The position numbers and the translations under genes were made by a program. The notes below the pieces were generated by a model. It had not been told where the DNA came from and did no database searches. It was given only the letters and a program-made list of their open reading frames with translations. Positions 1 through 11,869 of a stretch of 64,000 nucleotides of DNA are shown here, piece after piece (within the stretch, counting starts at the first letter, position 1; every line of letters starts with the position of its first letter). This DNA comes from Nematopogon swammerdamellus (taxonomy: Eukaryota > Arthropoda > Insecta > Lepidoptera > Adelidae). The stretch spans positions 4,960,001 to 5,024,000 of the forward strand of contig OX336337.1 in assembly GCA_946902875.1 (NCBI GenBank), written 5' to 3'.

Positions 1-390
1 ATATAATAAAATCGTAGACTTACCGTGTCTGTACATTAAATATTTTTGCAAAACACTAACTGGGGGACGGAAGGAATAAGTAATAGAACGTAAAAATATA
101 GTTTTTGAAATTTTTGTCTGTCGGTTTGTCGGTTTGTTGGTTTGTTTGTTCGTTTGTGCGCGCATCACGCAAAAACCACTCATTGGATTAAAAATCTAAT
201 TACTATAAAATATGAAGCTTTATTCCGAGTAACATTTAGTGTTTATTTCATCAAAATCAACCCACAGAATCAAAAGATATAATTTTTTTTAGTTTAGTTA
301 GAAAATATCCTATCGCCGTATCGCGGCGTCGCGCGGATCTTTTGTTTAGTGTCATGGTAAAGAATCACGGCTGTAGACTGGTGAGGGTGA
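1..390. other. AT-rich non-coding, transposon remnant
   Basis: GTTTGT-rich run at 118-160 followed by GCGCGCATCACGCAAAAACC, reminiscent of lepidopteran non-autonomous DNA elements. No gene. Confidence 0.4.
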
Positions 391-1603
391 AAAATTTGAA
401 ATAGAAATAGAAATAGAAAATATTTATTTCAACATAGTGAATTTACACAGAAACAAAAACAAACGACTTATACATAATATTTTACAATTCACTTTGGTGA
501 AAATGGCCTAGGCGCAGCTCAATGTGCCTATGCCTAGGGACACATTGGTGCTGTTTTTAAGCCTAGCCAATAAGCGCTTAGCTCCTAATACACATTAGGT
601 ATAACATAAAATATTACAATTAGTGTAGGATAATATGTGAAAAAGAGAAAGCAAGGTACCTAACTAATGAGATAACTATAAAATAATTAAATTTGCCGTT
701 GCCAGTTGGTTGACAACATAAATGAAATGAAATGAACAACCCACAATTGTAGGAAGGTATACAAGTGTAAATTGATTTGACAAGGTGATACATGTGCTCA
801 CTCAACACTGGGACAGCCGAGCAGGTATACTGCATGTATAGTGTAATGTGTATCAAGGTGTGTGTGTGAGCGTGTGAGGATGTATGTATGCTTGTGAGGG
901 GGTGTGAGGGATTATGTGTGTGAGAAGGTGAGTGTGTGTGATTAGTTGTGTTTTTATATATAAATGTGTGCTTACCCAATTTATTTTCCAACTATTTATT
1001 TGTATTAATCTGTGTATTTAGAATATATATTTTCATGTGATTTTTAAAAGTGACCGTCTTTTCTAATTGTCTGATTGGTGGCGGAATGTTATTCCAACAT
1101 CGGGTGGCCGCATATTTGAAACTTCCCTCAAATGCAGCCCCCCGATGCCTTGGAACCTCCAGCAATTTACCAACAGACCTAGAGTTGTAGCGGTGTCCTT
1201 CACCGAGCCATTTCAGCTTTTTCCAAAGTGACTCAGGCTTTCGAGTACGTATTATTTTATGCACCAAAACGGCCTGGTGAAGAAACCGACGGTTCTCCAT
1301 TCGAAGCATTTTAAGGCGGTTTATATGCGGTGTTATGTGTTCTCTTTTTTTTATTATTTTGTCTTCACAGAAGCGGACACACGCATTCTGTATTCTTTGA
1401 ATACGCTTACCAGTTTTTTTATATATACAAGGCCCATATACCACATCACAATAGTTGAACTGCGAGAGTATCAAGGCGTCAGTGAGCTTATGTCTTACCT
1501 CTTTTGTGATGTGATTCCGGATTTTATAAAAGGTTTTTAATTTCCCCATGGAGTTCCTAAATTTATCTGTTATGTGCTCTTCGAATTTAAGTGTCTCGTC
1601 CAT
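391..1603 (-). pseudogene. non-LTR retrotransposon, C-terminal RT fragment and 3' UTR
   Basis: The minus ORF 992-1603 (203 codons) reads as the post-RT segment of a LINE: FRNSMGKLKTFYKIRNHIT, LSQFNYCDVVYGPCIYKK, IQRIQNACVRFCEDKI, and RCWNNIPPPIRQ. The 3' UTR runs to about 395 and ends in a TTTCTA-type tail (seen as AAATAGAAATAGAAATAG). 5'-truncated; no catalytic RT motifs remain. Confidence 0.8.
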
Positions 1604-1629
1604 TTTAACACCTAAATTTCATGTTTGCA

Positions 1630-1835
1630 GTTTTTATCTGAACTGCTGTATCTTTGGAACCGTAATAGGTAGCCAGTTGAAATTTTCACAGAATATGTGT
1701 TATCATGGCGGATATAACAACAAACACCAAAAAATAGAAAAAACAAAAAGTTAAGAAGATACAAGAAACTGTTTTTTTTTTTTCAAGGTTTTTTTCTCGG
1801 TGCTTGAATCCGACTCGCACTTAACCGGTTTTTTA
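1630..1835 (-). mobile_element. family P repeat, partial
   Basis: TGAAATTTTCACAGAATATG, CGGATATAACAAC, and an end CGACTCGCACTTAACCGGTT. Confidence 0.75.
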
Positions 1836-1901
1836 TTTTTGGTTTTTCTTTATTATTATTGTTTAAGATATCCCCCATAAGTAATAAATAACACTTAATG
1901 T

Positions 1902-2115
1902 GTGAAAATTTCAACCGGCCACTTATTACCATTCATGATAGATAACCCAAAGGCTGGCTGGAGGAGAACGCATACGGCGTTAAGTTGTACCTTTTGCAAA
2001 ATTTTAAAAGGTTATCAACATTATTTTGATTTGATTATTACCGTTCAAAACATACAGCCCAGACGAACAGACGGACAGACTTTCAGACAGATAGCCTTTC
2101 GTACGGATAGGAAAC
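1902..2115 (+). mobile_element. LINE 3' tail (CR1/Zenon-like) with adjoining P-like fragment
   Basis: CCCAAAGGCTGGCTGGAGGA followed by GTTAAGTTGTACCTTTTGCA recurs at 58428-58548. From 2040 a GACGGACAGAC stretch looks like family P. No gene from here to 2880. Confidence 0.55.
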
Positions 2116-2885
2116 GTAAAAAATCGACAAGGGCATTCTTTTCGAAATCGTGGAAACTGGCACGTGCAAATCCTTTTTCTCTGCCTACCTCACTGAGAAA
2201 CAGGCGTGACGCTATGTGTAAGTGTTCCCTAACGGGAATTTTAATAGGTGGGCCATTCAAATTGGTCCCTAATGGGCCGAGACTTTGGCCGAGACCATAA
2301 TATAATGTACCGAATGTACGTCATACATCTGACTGCAATCTGGCATGTTATAAAATGCATGAAGTAAAGAACGCATAAATCACAATCTGCATTTAGTTCC
2401 TTATTTTACAATTTGTTACGTTTACGTTTCAAACTGACAGACAGTTGCGTTGGTTTGGTAGCGATTAATCCTTCCTTACAGCCGGTGATTCCACCTCATC
2501 AACGGACTGGCCTTTCTCTTCCTAATGTACGTACGTTAAATGTTTACGCTCGGCAATTAATACCTAATATTTCATAGTTGACCCAAAAATTACTCAACGT
2601 TATAGAATAGAGACGCCGCAAGTTTATGTAGAGTTCTTAGAAAGGACTGGATTATTCGAACGGCTAAATGTTAGCATTACCAACAAAGTTATAGTTTGTC
2701 GTTTGTTTAAGCACAGTAATACTTGAAAACTGGTATAGTGAAGTAGATAAGATTCATTTGTAGCAATTCTTTGAATAGGTAATATAATATTGTCCACTCT
2801 TAGTTCAAACAAGCTACAAGGTGAGGTCTAAATGTCGTTCTTATTCATTTTACCTACGCACTAAATAAGACCTGTCTAAGGACAG
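2116..2885. other. non-coding, nothing recognised
   Basis: Short chance ORFs only; no splice-supported exon or repeat family identified. Confidence 0.5.
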
Positions 2886-3030
2886 GTCAGCGCGTAAGCG
2901 TCTATTGCTGGACATACGCCTCTCCAATTTTCCTGCCGGCCTTCTTCGGCGGCACCGAACCACGGCTTTCCGCGGTCTTCGTCTCTTCGGCTGACGTGCC
3001 CAGCTCACTGCCACTTGAGCTTAGCCATCC
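2886..3030. mobile_element. RTE-like LINE 3' fragment
   Basis: The AGCGCGTAAGCG...TTGCTGGACATACGCCTCTCC phrase recurs at 47800, 48000 and, inverted, at 52150 and 59400. From 3030 to 3585 I see nothing but AT-rich sequence and a short AGGTTAGGCTGACA direct repeat at 3220-3250. Confidence 0.55.
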
Positions 3031-3584
3031 GGCCTAAGGACATGTGCAGTTTATTTTATATTTTTAATTTGTATTTCTTGTTTCTTCTTGTATACTGTTC
3101 TTCTTTCAATTGTGCAATAAAGAATTTCTATTCTATTCATTTCTATTCTTTCTTCTGCTCGCGCCGGCTACACTGGACAGAAAACACAGAGGTATTAGCA
3201 TCTAACTTCTTCTTGTATTAGGTTAGGCTGACAGGTAGGTTAGGCTGACAAGTTGGTTAGGCATGCATACATCATAGTAAAGTTCGGGCAATAGCGAGAG
3301 CAAGACGAGAGATAGGTACCTATTAGTGAGACAAGTCCAGACGCAAGTCCAGACGTTTGCGGAGTGTTAGCGGTACGAAGGAAGGCGGTACGGGGTACGA
3401 AGGGCGAGGTCATTGTCCTATCGGCGTGGCGGAGATGTTGCCCAGGCGCAGACTCCGTGAACGCAGGAGAGCCAGCACAGACAATGCATTCTCAAGTGTC
3501 GGCAAAACATAAGGAAACGTACCACATATCCTAATAAATAAAGCAAAGGTTCTACGAGCGACCGGCGACCGGCCGTGTAACCTA

Positions 3585-3715
3585 CGTTAATGTATGAATA
3601 TCCTTATAACTCGAAAACCACTTAACCGATTTACATACGATTTTCACTGTTACATCCTGTCACTTCTCAAGATGGTTTTAAACCCCTAAACAAGCGAAGC
3701 GAAGCGGCGGGCAAT
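3585..3715 (+). mobile_element. Helitron-like 3' end fragment
   Basis: TCCTTATAACTCGAAAACCAC ... AGCGAAGCGAAGCGGCGGGC; related to 42780-42893 but with a degraded terminus. Confidence 0.5.
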
Positions 3716-3823
3716 ATTGATGTGAAATAAATTACATTCTGCAATAATTCGACCTTATCACTGCATAATAGTGCAGTCCTCGCGGTCTTTCTGAGTATTT
3801 TGTTTTCACCGCATTTCTCGCCT

Positions 3824-4204
3824 GTTTTTTTTTTTATGGAAACTTGGCTACATCACCTACAACGTCCGTGATGTCAGCCCATAGCACCGGGTGAACTAGG
3901 TGCCATGTCAGTGCTTCCCCCTTTGATCGTGCCGGCTACACTGAACTGGTCGGAAAACACAAACTATTTACATAGCCGTTTTGACCGACGTTTCATTCAG
4001 TGCGGTGGTACCAACCCGGGCGGGTTAAACCCTAACCAACAAGTAAGATTAGGAGGGAAGGGACCTACAGTTCGAGGTCGAGGAATCCGACCGAACCTCG
4101 GTCAACGGTCAGCGGTCACCCATCCAAGTACTGACCGCACCCAGCGTTGCTTAACATTCAATAGCGACAGTTGACTGTCTGCACCACTGAGCTATCGAGG
4201 CTGA
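3824..4204 (-). mobile_element. SINE, head A (tRNA/5S-like) + body X
   Basis: On the minus strand the head starts GTCAGCCTCGATAGCTCAGT (tRNA A-box-like), then GGTCAGTACTTGGATGGGTG (5S-rRNA-like internal region), body X and poly(A) at 3824-3835. A fragment of SINE-T body follows at about 4210-4285. Confidence 0.85.
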
Positions 4205-4678
4205 CAAGGCTGTTCTCCTTAGTTCAGTATAGCCGGTCAATACCAAGGCAGGTCTCTGGTATGGGACCTTCTCGGAGTTGGTATATTCACAAATTATGTA
4301 TTGAAGGATTGTTTGGCGAAAGTAGGTCAGAAATAATATCGTGTTTTATGTTTAACTCTATTCCTGTCTCTGTATTAATCCCAATTTAATAAAATAAAAT
4401 AAAACATACGTCAGAACAAAATTGTACTTCTCATTTACTTACCTTCTCTGTTTATAAATTTCAAGGCGGTTACAACCAATGCAAATAATTTTAACCCTTA
4501 TGTCGTTGAAATAAAGATGTATATACGAAATATGCGTGAATGAAACTGGTAATAAAAAATTAGTAATGCAGTGTCGCAACTTGCAAAGACTTCACCTGTG
4601 TAAATATTGCCTTACCTACTAGGATCCTGCATGCTAATTTGTTAGCGAACGTTATTCAGAGAGGGTTCCGTAGCCACT

Positions 4679-4965
4679 TTTTGACGTGATGACGTCATGT
4701 CTTATAAATTGATGAGCACCGGCTGCACGTACTAAAGCGTGTCACGTTGATATTCAAAGTTACCATGGAAACGTCTTAAGTAAAACTCGTCGAAAGTAAA
4801 ACTGTCAAGATCAGACATCAGAAGTTTTGATGGCCAGTCACAAGATGATTAATCTTTCTACTGGAAATAGAAATTACTGATCTTTGATCTATGTACTACG
4901 ATTATTCCACGTCATCACGTAAACTATCGTCCGTAAACCGACTTCACAGACAACCAATTTTTTCT
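4679..4965 (+). repeat. interspersed repeat R1
   Basis: GACGTGATGACGTCAT at one end and ACCGACTTCACAGACAACCA at the other; the same about 285 bp occurs inverted at 22629-22910. Contains CRE-like TGACGTCA. Confidence 0.85.
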
Positions 4966-5154
4966 TGCACACATACGATCATACGTTCGCGCGGTCGCAT
5001 TAGAATTATTTTTTTCAATAACCTGTTTAAGATTAAGATAATATAAACTTCAAAATCGTTTTCATGTCATAAGGACTGAATACAGACAGACGGACTGATA
5101 GACATCTGACCGAGTTTATAAGGGTCCCCCTGCCAGCGCCGCTCGCTACAAAAA

Positions 5155-5420
5155 CTTAAAAACCGGCCAAGTGCGAGTCGGACTCGCGCATCGAGGTTCC
5201 GCATCACAAACAAAAAAACGTTGAAAAAAAGACGTTTTTTTTTATTTTGTCGTTATATCCGCCAAAATAACAGATGTGTTATTTTATATGATATATAGAA
5301 TATGTATATTCTGTGACAATTTCAACCGGCTAGCTATTACGGTTCCAAAGATACAGCCGTCCGACGGACGGACGTACAGACAGACGGACAGACAGACGTT
5401 GTAGGCTTAGTACAATTTTA
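5155..5420 (+). mobile_element. family P repeat
   Basis: AACCGGCCAAGTGCGAGTCG start, TTTCAACCGGCTAGCTATTA, then GGACGGACGTACAGACAGAC. From 5420 to 6140 nothing recognised. Confidence 0.85.
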
Positions 5421-6140
5421 CAATATTTTTTTTAATTTTAAACGAACATGACATAAGGCACTGTCTGTTATCGTGTTAATTTCAGTTAATTTTACCTACT
5501 ATTAGGAAAGTTTAGTACGGACTGTGCTATTATTATCAACGATAACATTAAAAAAATAACAATTGGAAAATGTTGTGGTACTTATTTTATTTTAATTTTC
5601 ACAAAGGAAATCTTTCGTGAATACGATAAATTGTATAAACATTATCCTGTATAATGTTATAGTGTTATCTATGTATTAGTATACTGTATAGTGTTTCAGG
5701 ATAGGGTTTCGTAACTTCAGGTTTCGCAAGGGGTCCATATTTAAAGACGAAAAGCTCTGAAACTTTATCCCAAATTCGATCATTTTATAGTACTTTTTGA
5801 TGAAAATAGTTTCATCGAGCTTTGGTGGACGGTTAACGTTCACCTTTATTAAATAAACATAAAATGACTAACTTACATGCTTAACCTGTAGGATGTAACT
5901 TCATAAGGGACAACTAACAAAGACAACTAGGTCATTGCACTCCCTAGACCTAGACAGCACTGTTGCCAAATCACACTGTTCATCGAGTTTTTATTACAAT
6001 TTTCAATTTTTGTATGAAAAAAGAAACTTCGGAATTTCGATTTGAGAATATAAGGATTTTTTTCTTCTAATAATGAGTACTTTCTATCCTGAAACACCCT
6101 GTATAATACATAGAATCGAAATACTTTATTGCAAACAAAC

Positions 6141-7011
6141 AAATATTCGTCGGCCTAATTATCAGAATTCGTAAGTCCATATCAGCAAATTTTACAGGAG
6201 AAACGGAAAACTGTTTTCCTTCCAGAGGTTGACACATTTTTATAGATTCACTCATACTTAGAGTATAAAATTTGCGAAAATTTGTGTAGATCCTTAGAGA
6301 TATACTCTTACTATGTGGTAAGACTCAATTGTAGCCGATTGGGTTGGTACCACCGTACTGGATGCAAGATGGTCGCATAACAGTCTCGGCTGTGTTCTTC
6401 TCTAGTCGAATATAGCCAGCAATCCAAAGGAGAGCCTCTGGCATTTCACCTACCTTCTCGGAGGTGATATTGGTTGGTCAGAGCATGTACTTTGGCCCCT
6501 CTGACTCAGCCACCCATACCTGATTACATAAAAAAAGACAAAAACCAAACACAACGTTGCAAATACTTCAATTCAAACTATTTATCTCCATAGCAAACAG
6601 CAACAACACCTTGCTAAACAAATAATCAAACCTCTTAACTCCACCTTCATCCACCTTATAAAAACTAATTTCACTTTGACATTGCAAAGTTATATGACTA
6701 TTATAAATAATATCGTACAAAAAATTTTCCTTCAATCTATTCCATTGAAGTAATTACATTTATCACTAAATAACAGTCCAAAAAGTCAACCGATGTGTAC
6801 GTCCTCGGGAGTTACGAGTATTGCAAACAACAAAATGGCGTCTCGGAGTTACGTATTTTTATAAATGTCGAATAACATTTTAAGCAATTTTTTGCGGGAA
6901 ATACGAGTTATTCCATCGGATGCGTTAAAAAATCAGCCGTTAGTTGCCATTAAAAGTAAAAAAAAAATATATGGAGTTACGAATTCTGATAATTAGGCCG
7001 ACGAATATTAA
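6141..7011. mobile_element. non-autonomous DNA transposon with about 38-bp terminal inverted repeats
   Basis: AATATTCGTCGGCCTAATTA at 6143 and its reverse complement ending at 7010; arms match with one mismatch over about 38 bp. No transposase ORF. Contains a SINE-T fragment at 6325-6537. Confidence 0.85.
6325..6537 (+). mobile_element. SINE-T, 5'-truncated
   Basis: TTGTAGCCGATTGGGTTGGT ... CTTCTCGGAGGTGATATTGG ... GATTACATAAAAAAA; lacks the tRNA-like head. Nested in the TIR transposon. Confidence 0.85.
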
Positions 7012-7317
7012 TCTTATATTATCTGTATTATAATTTTTATTATATAGCAAGCCTGTGGTACACAAAAGATAATAACACGCAGCATCTGGAAAGCGTTTTC
7101 CCCGCAGTTTAATCAATACAATTATCTGCCCGTGCTAGACGTTATCTCTTATCGGTTTATCACCCCCTACTTTATTGGACTCAGTGACTGATACAAAGGT
7201 GCAATGCATTGTGATTCAGCCCCGCGATTACTTTGCTTATACTTGATAAGAAATAATTGTTTAGTATTTTTTGGCGATTAAGGAATCATGCAGATATGTG
7301 CATTCGAAAGAATAAAA

Positions 7318-7440
7318 AAAAAACGGCCAAGTGCGAGTTGAACTCGCGCACCGAGGGCTCCGTATCTTTCTTCAGTGTTTTTTTTTTGTGGTGCGGAAAC
7401 CTCGGTGCGTGAGTCCGACTCGCACTTGGCCGGTTTAATT
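7318..7440. mobile_element. family P fold-back remnant
   Basis: Two inverted P ends face each other: CGGCCAAGTGCGAGTTGAAC at 7324 and CCGACTCGCACTTGGCCGGT near 7414, about 50 bp apart. Confidence 0.8.
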
Positions 7441-7708
7441 TTATAATCATATCTCCTATATAGCCTGACAAAAATACTAACCACCAAGATAGTACTAGCT
7501 TTCACACATTTTGGATTGAGTGGGTAGGCCATATTGTTTATATATTCTTAGGTTAGGCGATGAAATGTGTCCACATTTGAGTGGGTGTACTCGTATATGT
7601 CAGTTTCCTTTACGACGTGTACGTACACCCGTTACAATATAGCCGAGACAAAGCACGCAAAATCAGCTCTAAAAGTTTAAATACGTCTTTAGAACGTTAT
7701 CATATCAT

Positions 7709-8034
7709 ACCGTGTGGTGCCGGTACTTAAGAATAGCCCCACTGCATCTCTCCCCGTGCATGTCGTAAGAGGCGACTAAGGGATAAGGACAAGATACTGC
7801 GCTAAAGGGCGACAGGGTAACCACTTCTCACCTTGGCGCAGTCCTTCCACCTAGTCATGCAGCAGGTGGGTGGGTTCGTGCCTTACTTGCTGCTTGATAG
7901 TTGTCTTGTCCGTATACTGTGCTAGGCGTGGTGGTCGGTGTTGTGCTGTAATTTACCAGAGTCCTTATAGCACAACATCGATTACTCTGCTTACCCTGAT
8001 TGTCGGGATACAGCGTGTGTTATGTATGTATGTC
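7709..8034 (+). mobile_element. SINE, head B + body Y
   Basis: Head B then GGGCGACAGGGTAACCAC ... CTCACCTTGGCGCAGTCCTT ... GATTACTCTGCTTACC. Body Y has no similarity to body X. Confidence 0.85.
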
Positions 8035-8127
8035 ATATCACACTCGCTGGGGACGCGTTACGTGGCTCAATAAACAGCATTCTCTAAAAGGGCATAACCC
8101 GTAACCGACGCGCAGAGCATGTGTAAA

Positions 8128-8500
8128 CAAAAACCGGCCAAGTGCGAGTCGGACTCGCGCACCGGTCCGTGGGGTTACCACGTAATTAGGAGGTTTTTAT
8201 TATTTATTTTTTTTACTCCAACTTTGACGCTTGCATGCATAACCGTTTATACGATAGATTAAAAAAAAACAAAAAAAATATTGAAAAAAAGTTTCTTGTA
8301 TGGAGACCCCCTTAATTTTTTACATTTTTATTTATGTTTTTATTATTTGTTAGGATATCCGCCATAATAACACATATTCTGTGAATTTTAAACCGGCTAC
8401 ATATTGCGGTTGAAAAGATACAACCATTTAAAAAGGTAGCACAGACAGAACGGTATAGGCATAGTAATAGGGTCCCGTACGGATACGGAACCTTAAAAAC
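8128..8500 (+). mobile_element. family P repeat, full-length-like
   Basis: From AAACCGGCCAAGTGCGAGTC to GGTCCCGTACGGATACGGAA. Confidence 0.85.
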
Positions 8501-8557
8501 AAAGTGACCGTGAAACGTCGGAGATTAGTCCTTTCTGCTTAAACCACTGGGAATCGG

Positions 8558-8773
8558 GCGTGACGGTGTATATGTATATCTTTCTTTATCTTCTTTTCTT
8601 TATATAATTCTTCTGTACGTGTGTTTGTCACTCCTCTTAAACGGCTGGAACGATTTGGATGAAATTTTGTGTGTATATTTGAATAGGTCCCTGGATGGTT
8701 TGAAAATACAATTGGACCCGGTAGATGGCGTCGTGATAAGTCCACGCGGACGTAGTCGCGGGCACAGCTAGTA
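8558..8773 (+). mobile_element. Helitron-like non-autonomous element
   Basis: 3' end GACGTAGTCGCGGGCACAGC-TAGT, the hairpin-plus-CTAGT style of lepidopteran Helitrons. Confidence 0.65.
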
Positions 8774-8999
8774 ACGTATATAGTCGTAATACGTCACAGT
8801 GTGAGCGCGTCGTCGTATGAAAAGGTTGTACTGTATTATTTCCGATTTGAGAGCGAACTGTACTCGCATACAAGTTCTTGAACGAATATCAAGTGAACTC
8901 AACGGCATAATGTTTCCAGTCCACACAGCGCACTCAACAGCCGAGTAACCTTACACTTGCGTTAAAGCCTACCAGTAAGAAAATATTACCTTATATTGA

Positions 9000-9960
9000 G
9001 ACGAAAATGGGAACTTAAATAATAGGATACGGCTCAGAAATATAAATTTATCGTTTATTTCATAAAACACAATATACGATGTAAAAAGACAGGGTGTGAG
9101 TTATCAGATATCACTTGAGCATCGTAGGGGTGACGACCGAGCTAATCGATTAGAGCTATAATTCTGTCCGAGAACTTAGCTTCGGAAGGGGAGACGAAGG
9201 TCTTCGCAGGAAGGCCGACACGAAGTCTCCGACGCGTCGCTCGATCTCCACCCTCTTCACAAAGTTCTGCTTCGGAACAGCCGGACGAGGAGTAGGGCCC
9301 AGGTGGCTCGTACCGGCTATGCCGTCGCAGATGATGCAGGCGTCCTCGGACGGAGAACGTAGAACGGGGAAGTCTACGTGTAATCGTAGAAGGATCTACG
9401 TGCAGACGTAGAAGGATCTACGTGCAGACGTAGAAGCTGTTCACACACACACACAAACACACCCACATTAAATAATGCCACATTTCAAGGTGCCCTGTGG
9501 ATGGGAAGAGAGAAAATACACAGATGGGCGTTATACGTTTTGTGCGTGAAGCGCAACGACAACCGCTAGGCCGGCGGTGTCTCACAAGCGACAGGCAGGG
9601 CAGAGCTGAAGAGATTATAATGTTACCCGTAACCCTGGCTGTGGGGACTCCTCTCTCAACGCTGAGATGAACGGCTGGAAACGTCCGACGGCAGCGGTGG
9701 TACAGCGCCGCGGCTCGTTGACAGTGGCACGGTCGCGAGGGAAACTAGTGTAACTCACGGCGGCAGATCGAGCGCGTTATATTTTATCTTGTAGCGGAGA
9801 ATTATTTAACAGAAGAAGTGAAGTCTGGTTTCACTGAGACCCGCTTTTATAGACGGCAGCGCGCGTTTGTGGTGTGGCTGCGGAATGAAGTCGGCTAGCA
9901 CGCAATGACGCGCACTGTACGTGGTTACCTGAATCTAAGTGGCTGAAGGCCTGTAACTCC
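9000..9960 (-). mobile_element. possible solo LTR or promoter-bearing repeat
   Basis: On the minus strand: TATAAAAG at about 9852-9845 with TCACTT about 30 nt downstream (initiator-like), and AATAAA near 9055 after about 800 bp. GC-rich compared with its flanks. No TG...CA ends, second LTR or gag/pol found, so only tentative. Confidence 0.3.
9386..9434. repeat. short tandem repeat, 22-bp unit
   Basis: GTAGAAGGATCTACGTGCAG units in tandem; each contains GTAGA...TCTAC inverted symmetry. Confidence 0.8.
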
Positions 9961-10797
9961 ATTAGTTGATAATATGGGACCTCTACTAGGGGTCCTCCGA
10001 TGATGTCTGAATTAAAATGTAAGATAAATACAACCGAGGTGAATGTGAATTCCCGTCTATTTGGGATATATTTTAACCGCCTGGCAACCCATTAATCAAC
10101 ACCGCGATGTGCGGTGTTGCCAAATACAGCAAACAGAATTCCATACCGACGCTCGCTATCTTTTTCGATACGTCAAACAATATATAATTTTAGTATGGGC
10201 TGACAGCGGAAAGAGATCGTGGAAATTCACGCTCGGTAAATGATGCAAGAATGTGTGCTCGGTTACGGAGTGAGAGTGTAGTACGCCGAGATATGTGTGA
10301 TTGAGTTTTCCAAAATGTAGGTTGGCAGTAATAATCTTCAAAATAACGGACGTCTCACGTGTAGCGTAGCCTTAGTACGGAGTATTTTCCTCCGTACTGG
10401 CAATGTGTCTCTGACACTTCGGTAAACGGCATTTCGACAGTCCGCTATTAAAATTCACTACGTGACAATATATAATATATAAACTCGACATTTTGCAAGA
10501 AAATGTTTTGTAGTTCTGATAGGGAGGCACTTTTCAACACTGAAACTTACCTAGGTCTTATGCTGTGTCTAGGCTAGGTACAAAATAATTCTATACCTAT
10601 TTATTATAAAGTGTGAGTGAGTAGCGTATATGCATTTTTTTATGGGTGCATAGATGAAATAAACCTAATGGATGTTTTCGGGAGTGTTAAAGTTATTCAG
10701 TAGTGGAATGTAAAAGTAGAAATACTAGTGGTTAGAGGGTATTTTGGTGTCCAGATATAAGTATGAGAATATATAATTGGAAAACAATTCCTCGTAA
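9961..10797. other. non-coding, nothing recognised
   Basis: A partial inverted repeat ACGGAGTATTTTCCTCCGT near 10376-10396; no gene. Confidence 0.5.
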
Positions 10798-11165
10798 TTT
10801 TTAGGGGTCCGTGGCGTATGCGACCCTATTAATTACTAAGCCTACGCCGTCTGTCCGTCCGTCTGTCTGTCCTACCTTTATAAAGGGCTGTATCTTTATA
10901 ACCGTAATTAGTATTCGGTTGAAATTTTCACATAATACGTGTTATTATGGCGGTTATCCTAACAAATAATAAAAAAAGTAAAAAATTAAGGTGGTCGGTC
11001 TCCATTCTCCATACAAGAATCGTGTTTTCAACGTTCTTTTGTGTTCGCTCTATCGTAAAACGGTTATACATACAAGCGTCAAACTTGATGTGATTATAGC
11101 TCAAACTCTAAAGTAAAACAACAAATAATATAAACCGGTCAATTACGTGGTGGTACGGAACCCTC
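10798..11165 (-). mobile_element. family P repeat
   Basis: TTTTTAGGGGTCCGTGGCGT ... GTCTGTCCGTCCGTCTGTCT ... AACCGGTCAATTACGTGG. Confidence 0.85.
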
Positions 11166-11254
11166 GGTTATATTTCTTTAAAGTTAGATAAGTACATAGA
11201 GTCATAAGGTCTCCACATCCCAAGCAACAAGATCACGTTAAAATCATGTTATTT

Positions 11255-11437
11255 TTAGGTTTCCGTATCCCGTACGGTAGCCTATTACCAAGCCTACGCC
11301 GTCTTTCTGTCCGTCTGTATGTCTGTATGTCTGTCTGTCTGTCCTACTGATGTATATATGGAACCGTGATAGCTATGCGGTTGAAATTTTCTCAGAAAAC
11401 AACAAATAATAAAAAAAACAAAAAGTAAAAATTTAAG
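11255..11437 (-). mobile_element. family P repeat, truncated
   Basis: TAGGTTTCCGTATCCCGTAC and TGTATGTCTGTCTGTCTGTC; cut off at a poly-G tract. Confidence 0.8.
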
Positions 11438-11466
11438 GGGGGGGGGGGGGGTGGGGGGGGGGGGGG
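11437..11466. repeat. poly-G tract with single T interruptions
   Basis: About 28 G in 30 positions. Potential G-quadruplex; also a site prone to sequencing error. Confidence 0.9.
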
Positions 11467-11549
11467 TGTTCACAACGACACACACATCAAAGACTAATAA
11501 GAGGTCATTTTTAACATGATTATACTGACTTGTGACGGGCGTGACGCAA

Positions 11550-11830
11550 TCTAACATACACGTTTAAAATAACGTTAACGACGACGTTATGTTTACGACA
11601 TTAATTAACGTCGAGAAAGAAGTCAATACGGCGTGAAAATAACGTTTAATTTCACGCTACAAACACTTGTTGCAATTACGTAAACAGTGCCGTCGTCAAT
11701 ACAACGTGAAAGTAAAGTTTTTATCACCATCTTACCGAAAGACGTCAAGTTGACGTCATATAAAGAAATATAATGACGAATTGACGTGAAATGACGTAAA
11801 TAAAGACGTTAAGCGACGTTAGATTCGTCA
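11550..11830. other. AT-rich stretch crowded with ACGT/GACGT motifs
   Basis: Many AACGTNA, GACGTTA and TTGACGTCA motifs in both orientations in about 280 bp. Not coding. Could be subterminal repeats of a DNA transposon. Confidence 0.6.
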
Positions 11831-11869
11831 TAAATTTGTTACATTCGCACGTGAAAAAGATGTTTAAAA

